Shown here piece by piece: positions 1 through 7,294 of a stretch of DNA of 10,205 bases. The stretch lies in assembly GCF_043780375.1 (NCBI RefSeq), contig NZ_JAYWCU010000215.1, positions 1-10,205 on the forward strand, given 5' to 3'. A program made the translations under genes and the position numbers. Under the pieces are notes generated by a model that was given only the letters and a program-made list of their open reading frames with translations, searched no databases and had not been told where the DNA came from. Each line of letters starts with the position of its first letter. The first letter of the stretch is position 1. This stretch comes from Emticicia sp043780375. Lineage in GTDB: Bacteria; Bacteroidota; Bacteroidia; Cytophagales; Spirosomataceae.

Positions 1-590
1 GAAGCAGTTAAATCTTTAATGATTTGTGCATACACTTCTTCAACAGGAGCTAATGGTAATGCAGCTTCTTGACGATTCGTAACTGGTGTAAGGTGTAAAG
101 GCACTTTGCCAAAATATTGAACTAATTCAAAATAGGCATAAGCTCTCAAAAACTGAGCTTGACTTTTCAAATTATTCTTCGATGCGGCAGGAAAATCAAC
201 TGCATCAATTGACGATAAAATTTGATTGGCACGTGCAATGATTTGAAAGTCTAAACGATATTGGTTCAATACGTGTGTATTTGAGGTAACACCGTTGGCA
301 GTTGGCACTGCGAAGTCAGCAATGTCTTCTTGTTGCTCGGTTGCTCCAAAAAGGATATTTCTATAGTAATACGCATTGTCGGAGTGCATTTCGCCTAAAA
401 GCCAAGCTCTGTCATTTACGATTGCTCTTAGTGGTACATAAGCAGCATTTACTGCTTGTAAAAAGTCAGCTTCTTTGGTAAAAAATGTTGCCGAACTCAG
501 GTTGGTTTCTGGTACTATGTTCAAAAACTCTTCTTTGCAACCTATTTGGGAAAAGCCCAATAGAAGCGTTAGGATGATTGTCTTTTTCAT
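1..590 (-). CDS. SusD/RagB-family outer-membrane lipoprotein, N-terminal part (cut by window edge)
   Basis: This is the surface-exposed substrate-binding lipoprotein that caps a SusC-type porin and passes a ligand, usually a glycan, into it. The reading frame starts at ATG 588-590 (minus strand) and stays open to the left edge, giving about 196 residues of a protein that is normally 450-600 long. It begins MKKTIILTLLLGFSQIGCKEEF: a short basic and hydrophobic signal peptide with the lipid-accepting Cys at residue 18. The residues after Cys, Lys-Glu-Glu, match the K-(D/E)2 type of surface-export signal known from Bacteroidota lipoproteins. Gln at -3 of the lipobox is atypical. Family hallmarks are the early FLNIVPET-like segment, 'TFFTKEADFLQAVNAAY', and the helical repeat 'SQAQFLRAYAYFELVQYFGKVPL' around residues 143-165, typical of the SusD N-terminal domain. 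It lies 25 bp downstream of the susC-like gene and is surely co-transcribed with it. The substrate cannot be read from the sequence. Confidence 0.93.
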   Translation of the reverse strand, partial: MKKTIILTLLLGFSQIGCKEEFLNIVPETNLSSATFFTKEADFLQAVNAAYVPLRAIVNDRAWLLGEMHSDNAYYYRNILFGATEQQEDIADFAVPTANGVTSNTHVLNQYRLDFQIIARANQILSSIDAVDFPAASKNNLKSQAQFLRAYAYFELVQYFGKVPLHLTPVTNRQEAALPLAPVEEVYAQIIKDLTA

Positions 591-615
591 TCTATATTAA
601 TGATTAAAGTTTTGA

Positions 616-3600
616 TTAGAAGTTTAAATTAATCCCGATTGTGTAAGTACGTGGAACTGGATAGTTCGATAAATCAACACCTTGGCTCAAGTTTCCACCA
701 TCGCCATTTCCAGCACCATTAGCACTTGTTTCAGGGTTTGGTCCACCCCAATATTTAGTAAAAACATACGCTTGTTGAACTGAAGCATAAAGGCGAGCAG
801 ATTTGAAAAGTTTACTAATAGCTCCCATTGTATAACCAAGTGTGATGTTTTTGATTGTAAAAAACGATGCATCAGCAATAAAACGGCTGTTCATCCAGTC
901 ACGCTCTATACCAGTTACGTTACCACCACCAACTGTTGTGCCGTACATTCCTTTGCCAGGATTTGCTTCTGAACGAAATCTGTCTTTTACTCCTGCAACC
1001 ATATTAAATACGCCATCTAAGTTGGCAGTGCTATAAATGTGGCGTACTAAAAGCTGATTACCATAAGAGCCAGAGCCAATTATACTCATATCAAAATTAC
1101 GATATTGGAAATTATTCGTGATTCCATAAGTAAATTTTGGGAAAGGATTACCCATGATTACACGGTCATCAAAATTACCACCATTTGTAATTATGCCGTC
1201 GCCATTTTGGTCTGTCAATTTTATGCTTCCAATTGTCGAACGTCCTGGCACTTGCGGAGAACTTTTTAGGTCTTCAGCGTTTTTATAAACTCCTTGTGAG
1301 ATATGACCATAGAATTGACCGAATGGTTTACCAACCTGCGTTATATGAAAAGTGCCATACACACGGTCAATGCCATCAGCCAAAGCAACTACCACATTTC
1401 TATTGAATGAAATATTTGCGTTGGTACTCCATTTTAGTTTTCCAACAAGGTTTTTAGTGTTCAAAGCAAACTCATGTCCCCAGAATTTGATTTCGCCAAT
1501 ATTATCGTTGAAGTTTCCGAAGCCAGACTCTTGAGCAACTTGCACTGCGTAAAGCAAATTGGTTGTGCGTTTGGTATAATAATCATACACAAACTGAATT
1601 CGATCATTAAACAAACCCAAATCAAGACCAATGTCAAGTTGTTTGGTAGTTTCCCAACCTAAATTACTATTAGCTAATGAAGTTACTACTGCACCTGCTC
1701 CAACATTATTTCCAAAAACAGCATTGACAGTATTATTAATAAGGGCATACGAAGTGTAGTTACCAATATTATTATTACCAATTATACCATAACTGGCCCT
1801 AATTTTCGCAAATGATACTTTAGAGAATTTTTGCATGAATCCTTCGTCTGATAATACCCATCCTGCCGAAACAGAAGGGAATGTTCCCCAACGATTGTCA
1901 GAACCAAAACGAGAAGAACCATCACGACGAACAGCAGCCGTAAACAAATATTTACCTTTGTAGTTATAAGTCAATCTTGAAAGTATAGACCTTAAACTCC
2001 ATTCTTGCACGCCAGTGCCTGTACCTGCACGGTTGACGTTGATTGCACCTTGAACCGTTGGAAGGCGGTCATCAGAATAAGTGTCTGCCTGAATACGAGT
2101 ATTATCACGACGGAAACTTTGATTACTAAAACCTGCCAAAACTTCAAAATTATGGTCTTTTATACTTTTTGTATAAGTAGCAGTATTTTCGTTCAACAAA
2201 GTTAAGTCTTCAAAATTTTCTCTAATCGAAACTGCAGTAGTCGGAATCGTTACGTTGATTGCACTCGTGGCAGTTGAAGGATTAAAGAAGAAGAACTTAG
2301 AACGGAACATCTCAATATTAACCGTAGATTTCAAGACTAAGCCTTTGATAGGAGAATATTGTGCATAAGCATTAGCTAATAAATTGGTTGTTGAAGTTTC
2401 ATTCACCAACTCATTGGCCGATCTCACCCAGTTTGGATAGGCAAAGATATTGCCAGTACTTGCTGGAAATCTATTAAACGATGTTAATGTCTTACCATCG
2501 GCTTCATAAATAGGCATGATTGGCCAAGTATGCAAAGCATTAAACAAAATACCCGTTCCTCTATCACCGTCAGTTCTTGGCGTATTGTCAAAAACATATT
2601 GTGGTGCAATATTGAAACCTATTTTTACTTTATCCGAAACATCGTATTCACTGTTCATCCTTAATGAATATCTTTTATATTCATTATTAATTACTACGCC
2701 TTGTTGGTTGAATACTCCAGCTACTACAGCCGTTCTCATTTTATCTTTATTTGATGTAATGCTCAAATTATAACTTTGTAATGGAGCACCTTTTCTCAAT
2801 AAAGCACCGTACCAATCGTTGTTTTTACCTGCGTATTGCGATGGATTTTGAAACTCAACTGGTACTGGTTGCTTGGAATCTTCGTAAGATTCTTTTTTAA
2901 ATTGAGCAAATTCTTCAGCTGTTAGCATTGCAATCCTTCCTTTTTTCGGAACTTCCTGTGTACCAACAAAAGCATTGAAACTAACGTTTGTGCCACTTTT
3001 ACCTGCTTTTGTTGTAATCAAAACTACACCATTGGCCGCTCTCGAACCATACAATGAAGTAGAGGCGGCATCTTTCAAGACCGAAATTGTTTCAATTTCA
3101 TCTGGGTTCATTGCTCCGATACTTCCTGTTATCGGAAAACCATCAATAACATAAAGAGGGTCACTACCTGCCGAAACCGATAATTGTCCACGAATACGAA
3201 CCGACATTCCAGTACCAGGCTTTCCAGTTGCTTGATTGATTTGTACACCAGCCAATTGTCCTTGTAGTTTCTGAGTAACTTGCGACGCAGGAATATCTTT
3301 CAATTCCTTGTAACCAATCGTCTGCACAGCTCCTGTTACTTCTTTTTTCGATTGGCTACCGTAGCCAACTACAACGATTTCATTCAATAGTTTTTCGTCG
3401 ATGATTAAAGAAACATTGATTTCCTTTTGTCCTGTGTAAGTAACATCTTTGGCAACATACCCAACAAAACTAAATACTAAAGTTGAATTGCTTGGCACAT
3501 CCAATTTGTAGCTGCCTTCGGCATCGGTTTGTGTTCCTCGATTCACTCCTTTTATGGATACGCTAACGCCAACTAAAGCTTCGCCGTTTTGGCTTGTCAC

Positions 3601-3708
3601 TTTACCCTTGACTTGGGCAAATGCAAATGACGTACAGAATAAAACCAGCGATATCAAGCAGATGCTCGCTTTGAGTTTAGATCTGTACAAAATAAATCTT
3701 TGTTCCAT
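616..3708 (-). CDS. SusC/RagA-family TonB-linked outer-membrane receptor
   Basis: This 1030-residue protein is a TonB-dependent beta-barrel that imports a ligand captured by its SusD partner across the outer membrane, powered by TonB-ExbBD. Residues 1-31 are a signal peptide with a likely cleavage at AFA|QVKG. Residues 33-105 are a carboxypeptidase-regulatory-like domain ('GKVTSQNGEALVGVSVSIKG', 'TDAEGSYKL', 'FSFVGY'). Residues 108-117 carry the SusC hallmark LNEIVVVGYG, the usual TonB-box region. The plug follows at about 120-236, with 'LYVIDGFPI' and 'NPDEIETISVLKDAASTSLYGSRAANGVVLITTK' conserved in RagA/SusC proteins. The rest is barrel, ending in the aromatic-terminated strand TYTIGINLNF. 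Length is normal for the family and no frame break is seen. There is no N-terminal STN domain, so regulation through a FecR-type anti-sigma factor is unlikely from this protein alone. The susD-like gene follows immediately; no glycosidase, peptidase or regulator accompanies the pair in the window. Confidence 0.97.
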   Translation of the reverse strand: MEQRFILYRSKLKASICLISLVLFCTSFAFAQVKGKVTSQNGEALVGVSVSIKGVNRGTQTDAEGSYKLDVPSNSTLVFSFVGYVAKDVTYTGQKEINVSLIIDEKLLNEIVVVGYGSQSKKEVTGAVQTIGYKELKDIPASQVTQKLQGQLAGVQINQATGKPGTGMSVRIRGQLSVSAGSDPLYVIDGFPITGSIGAMNPDEIETISVLKDAASTSLYGSRAANGVVLITTKAGKSGTNVSFNAFVGTQEVPKKGRIAMLTAEEFAQFKKESYEDSKQPVPVEFQNPSQYAGKNNDWYGALLRKGAPLQSYNLSITSNKDKMRTAVVAGVFNQQGVVINNEYKRYSLRMNSEYDVSDKVKIGFNIAPQYVFDNTPRTDGDRGTGILFNALHTWPIMPIYEADGKTLTSFNRFPASTGNIFAYPNWVRSANELVNETSTTNLLANAYAQYSPIKGLVLKSTVNIEMFRSKFFFFNPSTATSAINVTIPTTAVSIRENFEDLTLLNENTATYTKSIKDHNFEVLAGFSNQSFRRDNTRIQADTYSDDRLPTVQGAINVNRAGTGTGVQEWSLRSILSRLTYNYKGKYLFTAAVRRDGSSRFGSDNRWGTFPSVSAGWVLSDEGFMQKFSKVSFAKIRASYGIIGNNNIGNYTSYALINNTVNAVFGNNVGAGAVVTSLANSNLGWETTKQLDIGLDLGLFNDRIQFVYDYYTKRTTNLLYAVQVAQESGFGNFNDNIGEIKFWGHEFALNTKNLVGKLKWSTNANISFNRNVVVALADGIDRVYGTFHITQVGKPFGQFYGHISQGVYKNAEDLKSSPQVPGRSTIGSIKLTDQNGDGIITNGGNFDDRVIMGNPFPKFTYGITNNFQYRNFDMSIIGSGSYGNQLLVRHIYSTANLDGVFNMVAGVKDRFRSEANPGKGMYGTTVGGGNVTGIERDWMNSRFIADASFFTIKNITLGYTMGAISKLFKSARLYASVQQAYVFTKYWGGPNPETSANGAGNGDGGNLSQGVDLSNYPVPRTYTIGINLNF

Positions 3709-3810
3709 TTGAATAAGTGTTTATAGGTTGAAATTTTTTTAAGATATAGGTTTAAGGATGTTTTTCCTTGATATTGTACAAATATTAAATTTTTTTAATA
3801 ACTAACTATC

Positions 3811-3828
3811 CTGTACTGTACTGTTCTG
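3811..3828. repeat. Short CTGTA tandem run upstream of susC-like gene
   Basis: The plus strand reads CTGTACTGTACTGTTCTG, that is CTGTA twice, CTGTT once and a partial fourth unit. It lies about 100-120 bp upstream of the susC-like start codon. It could be a regulator site or a chance low-complexity run; the sequence alone does not decide. Confidence 0.4.
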
Positions 3829-3914
3829 AGACTTTTATTATTAAACTTATTTGAAAATAGAATTGTGTGAAATTATGAGCCAATCACTGTTCATTCCTAA
3901 AATAATTTTAAACA

Positions 3915-3922
3915 CAAAACTA
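3915..3922 (-). promoter_or_regulatory. Candidate -7 element for the susC-susD operon
   Basis: The minus strand reads TAGTTTTG, a perfect match to the Bacteroidota -7 consensus TAnnTTTG, and it is the only perfect match on that strand between the two genes. It would leave a leader of roughly 200 nt before the susC-like ATG. There is no clear TTG at the -33 position, so the match is tentative. A weaker -7 look-alike (AATATTTG at 3779-3786) lies nearer the gene. Confidence 0.3.
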
Positions 3923-4113
3923 TATAAGCGAGTCACTTTAGTTTGCAGAATGTCTAACTTTGCCTATAGATAAGGGTCAGGTATGAGGTTCTATACAAAA
4001 ATGTAAAAGAATTCAATATTCGTTGTTTTTTTCTAAATAATAGCCGTATCAAAAAGTGTTTTTTTACATCGTTATTTTATTTTAAAATAATAGTAATCTA
4101 TTGATAATCAACG

Positions 4114-4146
4114 ATTTGTTCCGAATATTTCAATATTTGCTCCGAA
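4114..4146. repeat. Pair of 12-bp direct repeats upstream of guaA promoter
   Basis: ATTTGTTCCGAA (4114-4125) and ATTTGCTCCGAA (4135-4146) differ at one base and are spaced 21 bp start to start, about two helical turns. The second copy ends 49 bp before the -33 TTG of the guaA promoter. Same-face spacing and position suit a tandem binding site for a transcription regulator, which is inference. Confidence 0.5.
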
Positions 4147-4195
4147 GTGTGTTTTTGCCTCAGTGCTTTTGTACCTGTGAAACCTCAAAAGAACC

Positions 4196-4226
4196 TTGCA
4201 CCCAATATCTTTTTCTACTAACTTTG
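4196..4226 (+). promoter_or_regulatory. Bacteroidota-type promoter of guaA
   Basis: A -33 TTG (4196-4198), a 20-nt spacer and TAACTTTG (4219-4226) match the Bacteroidota consensus of TTG, 17-23 nt, TAnnTTTG used by the primary sigma factor. The expected transcription start is around 4230-4233, leaving a leader of only about 10-14 nt before the ATG at 4244. A weak purine-rich AGAAAG (4233-4238) sits just before the start codon. Such a short leader leaves no room for a riboswitch from this promoter. Confidence 0.7.
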
Positions 4227-4243
4227 TATTTTAGAAAGCTACC

Positions 4244-5773
4244 ATGACCGAACAAATCCTTATTCTTGATTTTGGCTCGCAGTTTACACAACTGATTGCT
4301 CGCCGTGTCAGAGAACTCAATGTGTATTGCGAAATACATCCTTTCAATAAAATCCCTAAAATTACGGCCGAAATAAAAGGAATTATCCTTTCGGGTAGTC
4401 CCTGCTCTGTCCGTGAAGCCAATGCTCCTTTTGTCAATTGGCAAGAATTTGCTAATTCATTGCCTGTTCTCGGTATATGCTACGGAGCTCAAATGATGGC
4501 ACAAACAGGTGGGGGAGAGGTATCGCCTTCATCAATCAGAGAGTACGGACGTACAATTTTGAACAAAGTAGATAATCGCTTTGCCTTGTTTAAAGATGTA
4601 AGTGATAACACGCAAGTTTGGATGTCGCACAGCGATACTATTTCCAGTCCGCCAACCAATGCCGATATTATTGCCTCGACTGATACAGTAAAAGTGGCCG
4701 CTTTCAAAATCAAAAATGCTCCCGTTTATGGAATACAGTTCCACCCTGAAGTGACACATACGGTGGCGGGGAAAACAATTTTGAAAAATTTTGTGGTTGA
4801 TATTTGTGAATGTTCGCAAAATTGGACTCCCGATTCTTTCGCCGATGCAAGCATCAAAGAACTAAAAGAAAAGCTCGGCGATGACAAAGTAATTATGGGA
4901 CTTTCGGGCGGAGTCGATTCATCGGTTGCTGCAACGCTCATTCATCACGCCATTGGAAAAAATCTTTTTTGTATTTTTGTTGATAATGGACTTTTACGTA
5001 AAAATGAGTTTGATGAAGTGCTGGAATCTTATAAAGGTTTGGGGTTAAATGTAAAAGGTGTTGATGCTAAAGAACAGTTTTATTTGGCATTGAAAGGTTT
5101 AACCGACCCCGAAGAAAAACGCAAGGCAATTGGTAAAACATTTATTGAAGTTTTTGATATTGAATCGCATAAAATTGAAGGAGCAAAATGGCTCGGACAA
5201 GGCACAATTTACCCTGATGTTATAGAATCTGTTTCGGTGAAAGGACCATCGGCAACAATCAAATCGCACCATAATGTAGGCGGATTGCCCGATTTTATGA
5301 AGTTACAGGTTGTTGAGCCGCTCAGATTATTATTCAAAGATGGTGTACGTGAAGTTGGTAAAGCTTTAGATATTCCACAAAATATTTTGGGTCGTCATCC
5401 ATTCCCAGGACCAGGTTTAGGCATCAGAATTTTGGGTGATGTAACCCCAGAAAAAGTACAAATTTTGCAAGAAGTAGATGCTATTTTTATAAATGGCTTG
5501 AAATCTTATGGCTTGTATGACAAAGTTTGGCAAGCTGGCACCATGCTTTTGCCAATTCAGAGTGTAGGCGTTATGGGCGACGAACGTACGTATGAACGAG
5601 TTGTGGCTTTACGTGCAGTTACGAGTATTGATGGCATGACTGCCGATTGGGCTCATTTGCCTTATGAGTTTTTAGCAGATATTTCCAACGAAATCATTAA
5701 TAAAGTAAAAGGTGTCAATCGAGTAGTATATGATATTAGCTCAAAACCACCAGCTACCATTGAGTGGGAGTAA
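4244..5773 (+). CDS. guaA: GMP synthase (glutamine-hydrolysing)
   Basis: GuaA converts XMP to GMP using ATP and glutamine, the last step of guanine nucleotide synthesis in the cytoplasm. At 509 residues it has normal length. Residues 1-190 form the class I glutamine amidotransferase domain: opening ILILDFGSQFTQLIARRVRE, nucleophile Cys79 in GICYG, and His167/Glu169 in FHPEVTH complete the triad. The ATP-pyrophosphatase domain follows with the P-loop SGGVDSS at 221-227 and FVDNGLLR at 245-252. LGQGTIYPDVIES (about 317-329) and SHHNVGGLP (341-349) are family signatures. The dimerisation domain carries HPFPGPGL (385-392) and the conserved end KPPATIEWE. All catalytic residues are present. It stands alone between a divergent promoter region and a strong hairpin, so it is probably monocistronic. 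Confidence 0.98.
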   Translation: MTEQILILDFGSQFTQLIARRVRELNVYCEIHPFNKIPKITAEIKGIILSGSPCSVREANAPFVNWQEFANSLPVLGICYGAQMMAQTGGGEVSPSSIREYGRTILNKVDNRFALFKDVSDNTQVWMSHSDTISSPPTNADIIASTDTVKVAAFKIKNAPVYGIQFHPEVTHTVAGKTILKNFVVDICECSQNWTPDSFADASIKELKEKLGDDKVIMGLSGGVDSSVAATLIHHAIGKNLFCIFVDNGLLRKNEFDEVLESYKGLGLNVKGVDAKEQFYLALKGLTDPEEKRKAIGKTFIEVFDIESHKIEGAKWLGQGTIYPDVIESVSVKGPSATIKSHHNVGGLPDFMKLQVVEPLRLLFKDGVREVGKALDIPQNILGRHPFPGPGLGIRILGDVTPEKVQILQEVDAIFINGLKSYGLYDKVWQAGTMLLPIQSVGVMGDERTYERVVALRAVTSIDGMTADWAHLPYEFLADISNEIINKVKGVNRVVYDISSKPPATIEWE

Positions 5774-5913
5774 GTCGTTGTTTAGGTTTTTTGATTTTGG
5801 CTTAAAATGAACCTTTTTAAATTAGTCTTCATTCAAAAAAAAGCATTTTTAACCCAAAAAAAACTTAAACACCCTCTATGACTACATTCGTCGCTCATTT
5901 TGAATAATTATAT

Positions 5914-5951
5914 AAAAAGCCTATTTGAAAATTATTTCAAATAGGCTTTTT
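5914..5951. terminator. Bidirectional intrinsic terminator between guaA and the wecA-like gene
   Basis: A perfect 17-bp inverted repeat (5914-5930 with 5935-5951) with a 4-nt ATTA loop. The stem runs from an A5 tract on the left to a T5 tract on the right, so either strand gives a hairpin ending in U residues. It lies 140 bp after the guaA stop and 62 bp after the stop of the convergent wecA-like gene, so it can end transcription from both sides. Confidence 0.85.
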
Positions 5952-6013
5952 GAATTATAAAAACATTGCTAATCTAATGTAAATTCAACGCATGGAAATT
6001 GATTATCAACTAA

Positions 6014-7195
6014 TCAATTAGCACTAATACTTTCAGAAAGGCGTATTTTTTCTGGTTTGGCTGTTGTTGTTGCAACTTTATCGCCAACCCCTAATTCTAC
6101 TTTCTTTATCTTCAACCTTCTTACTTCGAGCCAATTTCCAGATAAGAAATAGCACACCAATAAAAATAGTATAAAGAAACAAAGTTCGGTATTACTAAAA
6201 TAGCTTCTTGCAAAATAAGTGAGAGCAGTTAGAGCAATAGTAACAAAATAGAGTGAAAATGATGCTTGTAAATGCGATAAATTATTGTCAATCAACAAAT
6301 GGTGCATGTGGAGACGGTCAGCTTTAAAAGGTGATTTTCCACGTAAAATACGAATAGCAAACACACGAATGGTATCAAAAATAGGTATTATCAAAATTAC
6401 AATTGCTATTACGGGAGCACTCACAAACGAAATATCAGATTCCCAAGCGTGCATCACATTGAAGTGGATAAATTTAACAGCCAAAACGGTAATAATATAG
6501 CCGATAATCAATGAGCCTGTATCACCCATAAAAATCTTGTTGGTTTGCGAGAAATTAAAACGCAAGAATCCTATGAGCGAACCCGCCAAACATAGTGCCA
6601 AACAAGCCAAAGAATAATGATGATTCACCAAAAACCAAAGTCCAAAACCTGTACTTGCAATCATGGCAATGCCGCCCGCCAATCCATCAATACCATCAAT
6701 GAGGTTGAAAGCGTTTATCATGGCTACAAAAAAGAAGATTGTTAAAAGAATGCTTAGAATATAGGGAATATGGCTAATACCAAAGATGCCAAATAAATCG
6801 GCAATTCTTAAGTCGCTTCCTACTACCACAATGGCAGAAGCCATAATTTGAACAATTATTTTTTTGGTTGGAGAAAGTGCGTACAAATCGTCTTTAACTC
6901 CCAAAAAGAATAAAATAACAGTGCCTACAAATACTTTATGTAGGAGGATACCTTCATCGCCAAAATTCCAAATCATATAACCAATGAGCGTTCCAGCAAA
7001 AATTGCCACGCCTCCAAAAGTTGGTGTAGGGGTTTTGTGAGAGCTTCTTTTGACTGGATTGTCCATCAAGCCTCGAAGACCACTAATATTGATTATAACA
7101 GGAATTGAACGCAAATTGATAATCATTGCAACAATTGCTGATATCAAGATTTGAATATTTTTGTCTGGTATGAGTGATTCAAATGTAGGGAACAT
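6014..7195 (-). CDS. WecA/TagO-type polyprenyl-phosphate sugar-1-phosphate transferase
   Basis: A 393-residue multi-pass membrane protein of the MraY/WecA family (glycosyltransferase family 4). These enzymes transfer a sugar-1-phosphate, usually GlcNAc-1-phosphate, from UDP-sugar to undecaprenyl phosphate at the inner membrane, starting a lipid-linked glycan. Visible motifs are DNPVKRSSHKTPTPTFGG (45-62), the Mg2+-binding Asp pair at 102-103 in GVKDDLYALSPTKK, NAFNLIDGIDGLAGG (161-175), MGDTGS (223-228), and the cytoplasmic RLHMHHLLID (294-303). The HMHH form and the LRGKSPFKADR lead-in indicate the WecA/TagO branch rather than MraY. About ten hydrophobic segments alternate with these loops, and a basic tail of about 35 residues ends the protein. 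The exact sugar cannot be told. It follows the acyltransferase gene by 99 bp on the same strand and may share its transcript. Confidence 0.92.
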   Translation of the reverse strand: MFPTFESLIPDKNIQILISAIVAMIINLRSIPVIINISGLRGLMDNPVKRSSHKTPTPTFGGVAIFAGTLIGYMIWNFGDEGILLHKVFVGTVILFFLGVKDDLYALSPTKKIIVQIMASAIVVVGSDLRIADLFGIFGISHIPYILSILLTIFFFVAMINAFNLIDGIDGLAGGIAMIASTGFGLWFLVNHHYSLACLALCLAGSLIGFLRFNFSQTNKIFMGDTGSLIIGYIITVLAVKFIHFNVMHAWESDISFVSAPVIAIVILIIPIFDTIRVFAIRILRGKSPFKADRLHMHHLLIDNNLSHLQASFSLYFVTIALTALTYFARSYFSNTELCFFILFLLVCYFLSGNWLEVRRLKIKKVELGVGDKVATTTAKPEKIRLSESISAN

Positions 7196-7242
7196 CAGAA
7201 TGAAAATTATCGTATTTTGGTTAATAATTACTTACAAAGTAA

Positions 7243-7267
7243 ATACTTTTTTTTGTTGAAAAAGTAT
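7243..7267. repeat. 9-bp A+T-rich inverted repeat between acyltransferase and wecA-like gene
   Basis: ATACTTTTT (7243-7251) pairs with AAAAAGTAT (7259-7267) around a 7-nt loop. It lies 27 bp past the acyltransferase stop and 47 bp before the wecA-like start. It could be a weak terminator or attenuator, but the stem has a single G-C pair, so it may have no function. Confidence 0.3.
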
Positions 7268-7294
7268 AAAAAGGGAATATTTTTATCAAATTTT

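Larger units (their letters stand above)
3709..4243. other. Divergent intergenic region between susC-like gene and guaA
   Basis: This 535-bp A+T-rich stretch holds the start regions of two divergent genes. I found no credible protein gene: the only ATG-initiated frames are a few codons long or antisense to guaA. It contains the well-formed guaA promoter at 4196-4226, a pair of 12-bp direct repeats at 4114-4146, two further perfect TAnnTTTG elements pointing away from each other at 3915-3922 (minus) and 3955-3962 (plus), and a CTGTA tandem run at 3811-3828. No recognisable riboswitch fold or tRNA is seen. Confidence 0.7.

Noticed and set aside
2516..2773. Plus-strand reading frame of 85 codons inside the susC-like gene
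   Set aside because: It lies opposite a continuous, well-conserved receptor sequence and shows no protein family features; other plus-strand frames in the same gene are rejected for the same reason.
4072..4090. TTATTTTA/TAAAATAA inverted repeat as a terminator or operator
   Set aside because: The 8-bp stem is purely A-T with a 3-nt loop in very A+T-rich DNA, so chance is likely, and no gene ends there.
4160..4444. Antisense reading frame of 94 codons overlapping the guaA start
   Set aside because: It runs opposite to the conserved N-terminal domain of GuaA and across its promoter, has no recognisable domain, and is explained as a shadow of guaA coding sequence.
5774..5913. Small gene after guaA, including a 9-codon frame at 5878
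   Set aside because: The frame is too short, has no supporting start signals, and the stretch is low-complexity A+T-rich DNA.
7225..7245. Promoter for the wecA-like gene (TTACTTTG on the minus strand)
   Set aside because: It departs from TAnnTTTG at one key base and has no TTG at a suitable -33 distance.
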